Positions 1 to 7,852 of a DNA stretch of 64,000 nucleotides are shown here, piece after piece. This DNA is from JBDIAG01 sp963835085 (lineage in GTDB: Bacteria > Actinomycetota > Actinomycetes > Actinomycetales > CAWJMD01). A program made the position numbers and the translations under genes. A model generated the notes under the pieces. It had not been told where the DNA came from, searched no databases, and saw only the letters and a list, made by a program, of their open reading frames with translations. The DNA is taken from positions 1,426,001 through 1,490,000 of the forward strand of contig CAWIED010000001.1 in NCBI GenBank assembly GCA_963835085.1, given 5' to 3'. How positions within the stretch are numbered: the first letter of the stretch is position 1; every line of letters starts with the position of its first letter.

Positions 1-1128
1 GGCGACGATGCCTTCACCGCCTGCGCCTGCGGGGACGGTGACCGAACCGACGGAGGTCAGTGCGCCGTTACCCCCGATCGAGAATTCGTCGACGATGCCG
101 TTGCGGCCGGTTTGCACATACAAGTACCGACCATTGGGGGAGACGGTGGCGTCGATCGTGCCCGGGTCGGTGCTGGTGTTGCCGACCGGGGTCAGGGTGC
201 CGTTCTGGTCGGTGTAGCCGGAGACGCTGGCGCTGCCGGCGTTGGATCCGTACAGCTTGTTGCCGGTGCTGGTGACCCAGCAGGTCGCGGCCTGCCCGGT
301 AGTGGTGCGGGTGATGAGGGTCAGAGTGGCGTTGCGGTTCACGGTGAACGTCGCGAGCGCCGACGGTCCCGCTTCGGCGATCACCAGGTGATCTTGCCGG
401 TCGAAGGTGATCGCGAACGGCACGTTGCCGGGGTCGGCGGTGATGACTGGCTGGGCGGCCGGCCCGAACGGGCTGACCGGGTACACCTCGATGCTTTGGC
501 CGTCGCCCTTGGTGGTGACGATCAGCTTGGAGCCGTCCGGAGTGAACGCGATCTGGCCGGGGGTGCTAGTGAATTCCGGGCTCGGGTCGGGGTTGAACCC
601 GAGGTCGCGGTGCCACGAGGGGACCTTGACGAGTAGACCGCCGAGGCGCAGGTAGCCCTGGATCGAGCCGCCCTCGCGGGCGTTGAGGACATACAACTGG
701 CCACCGTGCACTGTGACGCTCACCGGAAAGGCGCCTCCCGAGCTGATGGTCTGCAGACGGGTGAGGTGGTCGCCGCGGACCGCGAAACTCGTGATGGTAT
801 TGCTGCCGGCGTTCACGGCGTAGAGCAGATGGCTGGCCGAGTCGTAGGCCAACGCACCCTGGGAGGCGGTGTGGTCGACCATGGAACCGGACAGTTGCCC
901 GCCCAGCCCGCCGGTCGGGTAGACCCCGGCCTGGGTGAGGGCTCCGTCGGATGCTTGATCGTAGGCAACGACGGTGTTGCCGGTCAGGCTGTCGCTCTGG
1001 ACGAACACCGCACCGGCCGCGCGGGAGGTCGGTGGATGGATGGTGGACGCGGCGGCGGGGCCGGCCAACAGCAGGGCGCTCGCGGCGGTGACGCTGGCGA
1101 CGATGGCGATCCGGGCAGGGGTCTTCAT
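1..1128 (-). CDS. Secreted lactonase-like beta-propeller protein (3' end outside window)
   Basis: The reading frame is open from an ATG at 1128 to the left edge, 376 codons, with no stop. The product begins with a signal peptide (MKTPARIAIVASV, a hydrophobic core, then AGPAAAS). After that come repeated blades with motifs such as GNTVVAYDQ, LYAVNAGSNTITSF, GQLYVLNA and NGRYLYVQ. This pattern is typical of the 6-phosphogluconolactonase-like (lactonase) seven-bladed propeller superfamily. Being exported, it is unlikely to be the cytosolic pentose-phosphate enzyme; an extracellular binding or structural role is as likely. A GAGGAG-like ribosome site sits just before the start. It is read in the same direction as the sigma/anti-sigma pair upstream, 277 bases away, so co-transcription is possible but not shown. 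Confidence 0.8.
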   Translation of the reverse strand, partial: MKTPARIAIVASVTAASALLLAGPAAASTIHPPTSRAAGAVFVQSDSLTGNTVVAYDQASDGALTQAGVYPTGGLGGQLSGSMVDHTASQGALAYDSASHLLYAVNAGSNTITSFAVRGDHLTRLQTISSGGAFPVSVTVHGGQLYVLNAREGGSIQGYLRLGGLLVKVPSWHRDLGFNPDPSPEFTSTPGQIAFTPDGSKLIVTTKGDGQSIEVYPVSPFGPAAQPVITADPGNVPFAITFDRQDHLVIAEAGPSALATFTVNRNATLTLITRTTTGQAATCWVTSTGNKLYGSNAGSASVSGYTDQNGTLTPVGNTSTDPGTIDATVSPNGRYLYVQTGRNGIVDEFSIGGNGALTSVGSVTVPAGAGGEGIVA

Positions 1129-1405
1129 GACGCTCCTCGATGAGTCGTGCACTGAGCTGGACGAGGAATTAGTGCCAGCACCGGCCGTCGACTTACGGGT
1201 TGCATCGGGCACGTTCGCGGTTCGTAAGATCCGGAACCCCGTGCGCTCGGCGGCGTAGCTGTCCAGGCGGGGGGTAACCACAGCAGTAGGTCCGAGCGGG
1301 GCACCGCAGATGGCGGTCGGTGATCCGCGTGGCGGTGGTCAAGGTCGTTCCGGGGTATCGGCGCGGCCTGGTTCACCTGCGGCGACGTGGGCGGCTAGTG
1401 GTTCT

Positions 1406-1630
1406 TCACGCCTGTGACTCGACTGCGGCCAGCAGTCCCTGGAAGTCTTCTCCGCAGGGCCCACAGGCGGCCAGGTGCGCGGCAACACCGGGATAACGGT
1501 CGGCGGCGACACCGGGGGCGTGCTCGTCTACGAGTTCGACGTAGATGTGCAGGATCTGCAGGGCCTGATCGCAGCCGACGTCGCGGGGATCGGTGGCTAG
1601 GAACTGATCCAACGCCGACCAGCCGGTCAT
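1406..1630 (-). CDS. Short zinc-finger anti-sigma factor
   Basis: This 74-residue protein has an H-x3-C-x2-C signature (AAHLAACGPCGEDF) near its C-terminus, the hallmark of ZAS-type zinc-binding anti-sigma factors such as RsrA. No membrane segment is present, so it should act in the cytosol, unlike long RskA-type anti-sigmas. Its ATG overlaps the stop of the ECF sigma gene by an ATGA, implying translational coupling and a 1:1 partnership. A divergent peroxiredoxin next door hints that the pair senses thiol oxidation, but that is inference; only the zinc signature and gene order are seen. Confidence 0.72.
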   Translation of the reverse strand: MTGWSALDQFLATDPRDVGCDQALQILHIYVELVDEHAPGVAADRYPGVAAHLAACGPCGEDFQGLLAAVESQA

Positions 1631-2376
1631 GATCGCCTCCTCGCATCTACGTCACGTGTTTCCCCTGCGGCGGGGTCACCGGAGCGGACCAGATATCCGT
1701 TGGCGATCAGCGCCGCTCGCAACTTACGTCGCGCGTCGAACATCGTCTTGTAGATCGCGTTCCGGTTCGACCCCAACTCGACTACCAGTGCGTCGAGGGG
1801 GACACCCTGGAGCACGATCGCCACGAACACGTGCCGCTGCCGCTCGCTCAACTCGTCCTCGACCGTCCGGCGCAGCGCGTCGACCAGCCCCTGCCATTGG
1901 GCGTGGTCAGCCGGGCCCATCCCGAACCGGTCTGGCAGGCGATCCCAGTCCTCGGCCTCCAACACCACCGTGGGGCGCTGCCAGAAGTGCCGGCCAAGCT
2001 TGCTCGAAACCTCGAGGATGACGAACCGGTACGCCCAGGTCGTGAACCTGCTCTCGCCACGAAAACGATCGAGCTTGCTGGTGATGGCCAGCAGCGCATC
2101 GGCCGCGGCCTGGTACGCGAGATCGTCCAGTTCCGGACCAGTGATCGGGTGCTGCCCACTGCGCCGGCGCAACTCGCCGCGAGCGATCCGCAGCAGCAGT
2201 TCATGCAGCCGGGCCACCGCCTGCTCCTGCCCAGGCCCGGCGTCGCGCAGGTCGCGGAGCCACTGGGCTGACTCGGCATCCAGCTCCCGCGCCTGGGGGA
2301 TCGACGCAGCGGTCACCGTGTCGCGGCCATCGCCAACGCGACCGGTCGACTTCGCGCCAAGATCGTCCAGCGGCAT
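1627..2376 (-). CDS. ECF RNA polymerase sigma factor
   Basis: This 249-residue protein has sigma region 2 (ELDDLAYQAAADALL ... FRGESRFTTWAYRFV, about residues 85-130) and region 4 (LSERQRHVFVAIVLQGVPLDALVVELGSNRNAIYKTMFDARRKLR). It lacks region 3, as expected for ECF sigma factors. The frame stays open upstream to 2505, but I chose the ATG at 2376 because the upstream residues look non-conserved and the core length fits. It is coupled by an ATGA overlap to a ZAS-type anti-sigma factor. ECF factors of this layout normally autoregulate, so a promoter in the 2377-2578 gap shared with the peroxiredoxin is expected. Its regulon is not evident here. Confidence 0.8.
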   Translation of the reverse strand: MPLDDLGAKSTGRVGDGRDTVTAASIPQARELDAESAQWLRDLRDAGPGQEQAVARLHELLLRIARGELRRRSGQHPITGPELDDLAYQAAADALLAITSKLDRFRGESRFTTWAYRFVILEVSSKLGRHFWQRPTVVLEAEDWDRLPDRFGMGPADHAQWQGLVDALRRTVEDELSERQRHVFVAIVLQGVPLDALVVELGSNRNAIYKTMFDARRKLRAALIANGYLVRSGDPAAGETRDVDARRRS

Positions 2377-2517
2377 AGCACCGATCCTACGGACCGTCCC
2401 CGTCTGGGTGTCCGCTTGCTCACAGGTAAGACCGGCCCGCGGCTGGTCGCTAACGATGAGTTGCAACCACGGCGAGACCGGTGGGGGAGCGCGGCGGGGA
2501 TGCACTCGCCTTAGCAG

Positions 2518-2527
2518 CTGACGTCAG
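2518..2527. promoter_or_regulatory. Perfect 10-bp palindrome between sigma factor and peroxiredoxin
   Basis: CTGACGTCAG is a perfect palindrome in the divergent intergenic region, 51 bases before the peroxiredoxin start. It could be an operator. No regulator can be named, and a short palindrome may be chance. Confidence 0.25.
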
Positions 2528-2578
2528 TGACCCCGACCAACTCATCCACTCGACACCACCGACTTCAGGAGATCCGCG

Positions 2579-3076
2579 ATGACCTTGCTGTACCCGGGAG
2601 ACCCGTTCCCGACCCTGGCCCTCACCCAGCCCGGCGGCAACAAGACCCTCTCGGTGCCTGATGTTTTCGACGGCGGATACGGGGTGGTGCTGTTCTACCG
2701 CGGGTCTTGGTGCCCGTACTGCAACGCCCAGCTACGGGCCTTCCAACGCGCCACCGCCACCTTGGCTCAGGTCGGGGTCAGCGTGGTGGCGCTGTCGGTC
2801 GACGACGAAGCCACCACCACGGAGTTGATCGCCAAACACGGATTGACGTTCCCAGTTGGGCACAGCGCCGACGCCACGGCGATTTCGGCAGCGACTGGAG
2901 CGTTCGTCGACCCGGCCGGCGGGTTCCTGCAGTCCACCGGCTTCGTCCTCGACCCGTCCGGCAAGATCATTGTCAGTGTCTACTCCTCCGGCGCGATCGG
3001 GCGCCTCGTGCCCGAGGACATCGTCGGGCTGATTCGTCACCTGCGCGAGCACGCCGTCAGCACCACAACCACATGA
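2579..3076 (+). CDS. AhpC/TSA-type peroxiredoxin or thioredoxin-like peroxidase
   Basis: This 165-residue protein has the thioredoxin fold of the AhpC/TSA superfamily: PGDPFPTLALTQPGG at the N-terminus, a strand then GSWCPYC (two cysteines in CxxC at about residues 44-47), VVALSVDDE, and a C-terminal FVLDPSGKIIVSVYSSGAIG. The CPYC pair in place of the usual T-x2-C peroxiredoxin signature suggests a PRX-like-2 or resolving-cysteine-in-loop variant. It would reduce organic or hydrogen peroxide with thioredoxin-like donors. The start is supported by AGGAG 8 bases upstream. It diverges from an ECF sigma/ZAS anti-sigma pair, a context seen for redox-stress modules. Confidence 0.8.
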   Translation: MTLLYPGDPFPTLALTQPGGNKTLSVPDVFDGGYGVVLFYRGSWCPYCNAQLRAFQRATATLAQVGVSVVALSVDDEATTTELIAKHGLTFPVGHSADATAISAATGAFVDPAGGFLQSTGFVLDPSGKIIVSVYSSGAIGRLVPEDIVGLIRHLREHAVSTTTT

Positions 3077-3200
3077 GCAGCCGCCAGCCCGAGCCGGGAA
3101 CTGTCAAGCCTCGCAGTGACGACCGATCAGGTCTGCCTGCAGGAGGACTGGCACAGCCGGGTCGGTACTCGCGACGGAGGGGCGGGTTCCCGGACAGACT

Positions 3201-3245
3201 CCCTTTATTTGACATAATGTATATTATCGGTATTTTATACTAGTC
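3201..3245. other. AT-rich intergenic patch with promoter-like hexamers
   Basis: About 40 bases of almost pure A/T stand out in otherwise GC-rich DNA. On the plus strand TTGACA (3209-3214) and TATTTT (3231-3236) are 16 bases apart, close to a housekeeping promoter. However, no plus-strand gene follows; the next gene ends here from the other strand. It may mark a junction of acquired DNA. Confidence 0.35.
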
Positions 3246-3277
3246 TCTAGAACTAAAGCCATGCTACTTGCGCCACG

Positions 3278-3730
3278 TCAGGGAGTTTCCTTCTGGAGAA
3301 GTTGGCGGGAGGACGCGAATCCTAGTCGCTCGTACACCGGAACCGCCTTGCGGCCGGAATGAACTGTCACGCGGCCGACTCCCAGCTGCGAGGCATACTC
3401 CGCCGCAGTTTGTACGAGTGCCTGTCCGATTCGCCTTCCGCGATGCTCCGGCAAGACGAAGACACTTTGAATGTCTGCCGAGCGACGATTATTCGCACCT
3501 GGTCGCGGCACCCTTGAAACGAGGGCCAGCCACGCGATGCCCACAACCTCGGACTCGGAAAGTCGAGCGATAAACGCGACGTGTGACTCGGCGTGGTCTG
3601 TCCACCATGCCGCGAGGTCGGACTCGAAGGACGTGACGGATCGCCTCGCCTGCTCGTCTGGCGCGGCAAGCAGCCAGAGCAGGCGAGCCAAGTGATTCAG
3701 GTCCGCCATGCTGGCCACGCAGATGTCCAT
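3278..3730 (-). CDS. GNAT-family N-acetyltransferase
   Basis: The conserved part is the roughly 150 residues starting at MDICVASMADLNHLARLL. The acetyl-CoA binding motif A is clear (SVFVLPEHRGRRIGQALVQ, with the R-x2-G-x-G/A loop), followed by a motif-B-like end (VPVYERLGFASS). Substrate is unknown. The frame continues upstream to 4111, but those 127 residues match the tail of the broken leucine-rich-repeat gene before it, so I place the true start at the ATG at 3730. A GGAG lies 11 bases before that ATG. The upstream readthrough is best seen as a pseudogene tail that happens to run in frame into the acetyltransferase. Confidence 0.7.
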   Translation of the reverse strand: MDICVASMADLNHLARLLWLLAAPDEQARRSVTSFESDLAAWWTDHAESHVAFIARLSESEVVGIAWLALVSRVPRPGANNRRSADIQSVFVLPEHRGRRIGQALVQTAAEYASQLGVGRVTVHSGRKAVPVYERLGFASSRQLLQKETP

Positions 3731-3794
3731 GACGACAGTGTCTCCGGAGGCGGTCCCCGACCTTCCGTCGCCTCGCGGACGGCGCTGCCAACCA

Positions 3795-4893
3795 TCCTCA
3801 GTTTCCAAGAACGGGCTATGGGTTCCGTCCAACTTGTTGAAGGCTGCACCGTAGTTGCGGCCGATGCCCGTCAACTGGTCAGCCTGCGCCCGATCGTCGT
3901 TCGACGCAGTCAGCGCGCTCAGGACGGCTCTCCTTGTAGCCCTGTACTGGGCAACGGCCTTGCGATACCGGCTGGCACTGATGTTCCAGCGACCATCCCA
4001 CTCCCACAACGGGTTATCCCAATTCTCGGCAACCCAGTCAGGCTCGCGAGGACTGGTCACCTCCACGTAGGTACCGTTGAAGATCTCGGCCATCCATGTC
4101 TTCTTCATCATCCGTGCATATTCGATGGGACGCTATGCAGCGAGAGTGTCTCCAGAAGCGGTAATGCGCCGGGCAGCACGCAATCTGATGCTGCCATGTC
4201 GAACAGATTCATGATTGTCAAGGCACGGAGCCTGTGGAGTTGATTGAGGCTGGTCGAATTGGTAAGAACGCCAAGATCTCCGATAAGCGTGAGCCGGGTA
4301 AACATTAGGGAAAATGGCAACAATGTCGGCGCAGTTTACTTCATGGATATCTAAGATCGAGGCGGACCATACTTCAGTCAGTCTCGTGCCCGCAGTTGCC
4401 AGGTCATCGATCTCGGCGTGGCAGAAGGAACGCTCACCGGGGTGAACCGATCTTCGTTCCCCTCGATCCCAGCGTCTCTGCGCCGCTAGCGCATCACCCA
4501 GGCGCCAGCCAGAGCCTGGTGGGTAGCTATTCGATTCGTAGTCGATCAGAAGTCGATCAGAACCGGAGCGTTGCCGATAATGGTACAACTGCGTGGAAGT
4601 AGCCAGTCGAAGTTGTTGTGCGGCACGTTGCCGGTGCTCGCCCCGTCTGTGAGGCGAAGCGGTGCCAGCTCTCCAAGTTCCTCTAGCGATTCGGGTTGCG
4701 GTCCCGCCCAGTCCAGATCAAGCACGGCGGCCGTGCCCATGGCCGAGTCGAGATCCGTCACCTGCGCAGCGGTCCACTCTGCCAGTTCGTCGGAGAAGGC
4801 GACCACGACATCACCGGGGATGATCCGTCGAGGCGGGACAGAAAGCTCTTGAGGCACCCCACGATCGTAGGGAACTGCGGGTGACCGAGACAT
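3795..4893 (-). pseudogene. Leucine-rich-repeat-like protein gene broken by three frameshifts
   Basis: Three frames must be stitched to give one protein. The first runs from MSRSPAVPYDRG at 4893 to GNAPVLID near 4550. An 11-base tandem duplication there shifts the frame into a stop; deleting one copy restores DYESNSYPPGSGWRLGD. A second shift near 4310-4330 is needed to join it to the LRR-like part (FTRLTLIGDLGVLTN, LHRLRALTIMNLFDM). A third, a one-base loss near 4128, turns SVPIEYARMMKKTW out of frame. The C-terminal part (EWDGRWNISASRYRKAVAQY) then runs to about 3795. I recall intact actinobacterial proteins with this order, of unknown function. The gene is almost surely dead unless the sequence is wrong at three places. 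Confidence 0.7.
4541..4562. repeat. 11-bp tandem duplication causing a frameshift
   Basis: GTCGATCAGAA occurs twice in direct succession inside the leucine-rich-repeat gene. Eleven is not a multiple of three, and removing one copy restores the reading frame. It is therefore a recent replication-slippage mutation. Confidence 0.85.
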
Positions 4894-4900
4894 GGCGCCG

Positions 4901-4997
4901 GTACGCAGTTTCGACTACATGGGTAACGCCGGATGGGCAAGGACCGTGCTCGGCTGCGCTGGAGAGAACGTCTCGATGTAGTCGAAACTGCGCTACG
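4901..4997. repeat. Palindromic interspersed element, copy A
   Basis: A perfect 17-bp inverted repeat, CGCAGTTTCGACTACAT at 4904-4920 and its complement at 4976-4992, encloses 55 bases. The arms extend imperfectly to GTA/CTAC at the ends. A second copy with closely similar arms and a 54-base core lies at 37915-38012. The shared outer ends and differing cores suggest a small non-coding mobile or REP-like element. It sits between the broken LRR gene and the broken methyltransferase. Confidence 0.75.
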
Positions 4998-5091
4998 TTC
5001 GCGGACCAGCTCGCATCGTCCGACACAACCCGGCCTCGGTTTCGAAACCCACTGCGGAGCAGAGCTTCTCGGATTCAGCTACGCTCAGATG

Positions 5092-5831
5092 TCAGGGTTT
5101 GCGCCACGTGGAGACGTGGCTCTGGCTCGCGGCGGTGAATGGCTTCCCGTTCCAGTCCGCGAACCGTGACTCCAACTCAAGCCCAGCCAGTAGCGCCATG
5201 AGATCGCATTCGGCCGGCCAGATGTAGCGGAAGTGACCGACTCCGTAGCGGACACTTCCGTCTGGCTTGCGGTGGTAGTGGTGCGACGAGCATTGCTGGG
5301 TGACCACGTCGTAGGTGTCGAAGACGAGGTGATCCTCGTCGACTCTCATCGGGACTGCCTCATGCCCTGGTGTGAGTCGCTGGATTGGTGGCACCCACAG
5401 ATCGATGACGAAGCGCCCACCCGGGCGAAGATTGTGCGCGGCGTTTCGGAGGCACTGGACCTGCTCCGCTTGCGTTTGCAGATTGGAGATGCCGTTGCAC
5501 TCCAGGATTACCAGGGAGAACTCCCCCGCCCCTGGAACAATCGTGGTCGCCATGTCGCCGACCTCAACAGGCAACTGGCTATCGTCGACCTTGCGCCGGA
5601 GTTGGGCCACCATTGGTTCGGAGAGTTCGACGCCGGTCCTGAGACTCCTCGTGCTGCCAGTGGGATACCAACCCGTCCTGTGCCGATGGCGAACTCCAAC
5701 ACCGGCCCTCCGGCGGCCAGTCGCGCGAGATACTCCACCGTCGGCTCCAGCACCTCAGGAGTGAAGTCCGAGGCCGCATTGTCGTCGTACGTTGCGGCCC
5801 TCTCGTCGTCCCACACCTCGTTACTCGTCAC
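5092..5831 (-). pseudogene. Class I SAM-dependent methyltransferase, frameshifted
   Basis: The N-terminal half, from the ATG at 5831, holds the SAM motif I region (GGPVLEFAIGTGRVGIPLAARG). The C-terminal half lies in another frame from about 5640 and continues as GVELSEPMVAQLRRKV, then LRPGGRFVIDLWVPP and HFRYIWPAECDLMA. A single missing base near 5638 explains the break: GVS is expected to run into VTGVELSEPM. Together the halves give about 245 residues, the usual length for small actinobacterial methyltransferases of this type. Its substrate is unknown. With the neighbouring broken LRR gene it forms a decayed stretch. Confidence 0.75.
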
Positions 5832-6094
5832 GAAGCCAAGCGTTCCATCAAGTGATGTCGTGTCACCAACGGTTTTCTGGGTTGACTACTTCTCACCCTC
5901 ACACTGGCCAGCCTCGGCACACGCTGCCAAGAACAGGCACATCACGACCAACACGAACTTTCGAATGCATTCGTATCGGCTGCTGCCTCGAACTTTTGGA
6001 GGCCATCTCCCCGCCGAACGGCACCGTTCTGGAGGCGAACGCCAGCTGCCCGGGCGTCCCGAATCAAACGGTCGCGGACCATAGAGTTCCACCC

Positions 6095-7138
6095 ATGGAA
6101 TTGACATCGCCCCGAAAGGCCAGGCCGGGCGACAAGGTCGCGGTGCTGTCACCCTCCTTCGCTGCTCCCGCGGTCGCCCCAGCCGTCCATGAGCAGGCTC
6201 TGGAGCGGCTGCAAGCCCTTACCGGGTTGATTCCCGTCGAGTTTGCGACCACTCGTCAGCTCGGCGCCTCAGCCCGTGAGCGGGCAAACGACCTGAACGC
6301 GGCGTTCGCGGATCCGGAGATCCGTGCCGTGCTGGCCACGATCGGTGGGGACGACCAGATCACGGTCATTCCACACCTCGATGCCGCCCTCATCGCCCGT
6401 GACCCGAAGCCCTTCCTCGGGTACAGCGATAACACCAACCTGCTCAACTGGCTCTGGACGAACGGCGTCGCCGGCTTCTACGGCGGCTCGACGCAGGTTC
6501 AGCTTGGGCCGGGCCCGCGGGTCGATCCGATCCACGAACTGTCGTTGCAAGCGGCCCTCCTGACAGGCGAGCGGCTCGAACTCACCGACCCAGGCGAATC
6601 GGAGGACACCGGGCACGACTGGAATGACCCTCGGGCGCTGACGGAATTCGGCGATCGGGAGCCCACTGAGCCCTGGACCTGGTCAGGGCCGGAGCGGGCG
6701 GTCACCGGCCGCACCTGGGGCGGTTGCATCGAGGTCGTGCAGGCAATGCTGACAGCCGGTCGGTTTCCGGCCGACCCATCCGTTCTGGCGGGCTGCGTAT
6801 TGATCCTTGAGTCGTCGGAGGAGCTCATTCCGGCCCGGGAGTTCGGCCGGATCATGAGATCGCTTGGCGAGCGCGGAATCCTGGCGTGCGTGGACGCGGT
6901 CGTCGTCGCTCGTCCACCAACCTCTGACTTCGCGATCCGGCCTTCGGCCGAACAGCGGCGGGCCAAACGCGACGAGCAGCGTGACGCGGTGTTGGACGTC
7001 GTCTACCGGTATAACTCCGAAGCCATCGTCGTAGTCGGGCCGCCCTTTGGCCACACCCGCCCGCAATGGATCGTTCCCTACGGCGGATTCCTCACGGTCG
7101 ACGCAGCCAGACGCCAACTCTTCGCCGACTACGGCTGA
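6095..7138 (+). CDS. S66-family LD-carboxypeptidase / MccF-like serine peptidase
   Basis: This 347-residue protein carries the family hallmarks: GDKVAVLSPS near the N-terminus, GGDDQITVIPHLD, the nucleophile serine in FLGYSDNTNLL (about residue 112), the glutamate of LESSEE, and the histidine of PFGHTRPQW. S66 enzymes cleave the L,D-bond of murein tetrapeptides in the cytosol (LdcA) or detoxify aminoacyl-nucleotide peptides (MccF). GGDDQ and GYSDNTNL resemble the MccF branch, so self-protection or detoxification is as likely as murein recycling. The frame is open further upstream, but the ATG at 6095 starts at the conserved domain. A hairpin after the stop may end the transcript. Confidence 0.82.
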   Translation: MELTSPRKARPGDKVAVLSPSFAAPAVAPAVHEQALERLQALTGLIPVEFATTRQLGASARERANDLNAAFADPEIRAVLATIGGDDQITVIPHLDAALIARDPKPFLGYSDNTNLLNWLWTNGVAGFYGGSTQVQLGPGPRVDPIHELSLQAALLTGERLELTDPGESEDTGHDWNDPRALTEFGDREPTEPWTWSGPERAVTGRTWGGCIEVVQAMLTAGRFPADPSVLAGCVLILESSEELIPAREFGRIMRSLGERGILACVDAVVVARPPTSDFAIRPSAEQRRAKRDEQRDAVLDVVYRYNSEAIVVVGPPFGHTRPQWIVPYGGFLTVDAARRQLFADYG

Positions 7139-7144
7139 TCCCCC

Positions 7145-7167
7145 GTCTCGCAACCGACGAGCGAGAC
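7145..7167 (+). terminator. Hairpin after the S66 peptidase
   Basis: GTCTCGC and GCGAGAC form a 7-bp stem with a 9-base loop, starting 6 bases after the stop codon. No U-run follows, which is common in high-GC actinobacteria. Confidence 0.5.
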
Positions 7168-7472
7168 TCAAAACGGATCTGCGATCGCGAACTTCAAGCC
7201 CGCCGCGCACAAGCACAAGAAGCACCTTCAGTGAGAACGGGAACGACTGTCGACGCCACGATGGCGCCCACGCCCAACTGATCTTCGAGTGCCGGACGCA
7301 GTAAGTCGTCGACGGCCAACCTAGCCTTTGCCGTAGCTCAGTCTGCCGTGACCTGAGTTGCGCATCGTGCCGGGCAGGCGACGGAGGCACAAGCCCGACG
7401 GCGTTGCACCCAAACGCGTGACTGTGTCCCCCGTTCTCGCAAGGCAACCGGATCTCTGCCGACCAAGAGAGA
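7168..7472. other. Non-coding gap, nothing recognised
   Basis: About 300 bases without a convincing gene, repeat or RNA. It precedes the NERD-protein remnant, so it may hold that gene's former promoter. Confidence 0.5.
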
Positions 7473-7847
7473 ATGCAGGAGACAAACTTCAGTCGATGGC
7501 GACGCTATGGTCACGATCGCCTTTTCGTATCAGTTGACGGCGAGCAAATCGGCTGGCGCGATCTACAGACCGGGGAGGATCATCCCCGTGACGATGGCTC
7601 GGCACCCGCCTACCGGGAGGCCGTCGCCCGCTGGATCGTCGAGCAACGAGCGCCCGTTGACGAGGCCGGGCCGCGGGCGGCCATACCCGCGCAAAGAGCG
7701 TCGGGCGCACTCGCCAGGACGGAGCCCAGCGCTGCTGCGCCCGAGCCGCGGAAGCCGGAGCCGAGCAGTTCGCCATCAACGACCCACGTGTGCGTCGACC
7801 TGGCAGGGATTTCCCCTGGAGCATCGACTGCCGCTCGCGCAGAGTAG
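7473..7847 (+). pseudogene. Truncated N-terminal part of a NERD-domain protein
   Basis: The first 60 residues (FSRWRRYGHDRLFVSVDGEQ, then IGWRDLQTGEDHP) look like the small N-terminal module that precedes the nuclease-related NERD domain in many actinobacterial proteins. It is followed by a proline/alanine-rich linker and DLAGISPGAST, which normally leads into NERD. Here the frame stops at 7847 and no NERD catalytic core follows; the next gene ends from the opposite strand 6 bases on. I read it as the 5' remnant left by a deletion. Family recognition is from memory of the N-terminal pattern, so the call is moderate. Confidence 0.5.
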
Positions 7848-7852
7848 AGGCG

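Noticed and set aside
1353..1358. GGGTAT as a stress-sigma promoter near the left end
   Set aside because: No GNNT box is found 14-16 bases upstream and no plus-strand gene follows.
5886..5990. Lipoprotein-like start on the minus strand with an LAAC lipobox
   Set aside because: The segment RKFVLVVMCLFLAACAEA is suggestive, but it ends after 11 more residues with no proper start codon or ribosome site. It could be a relic but is too short to support.
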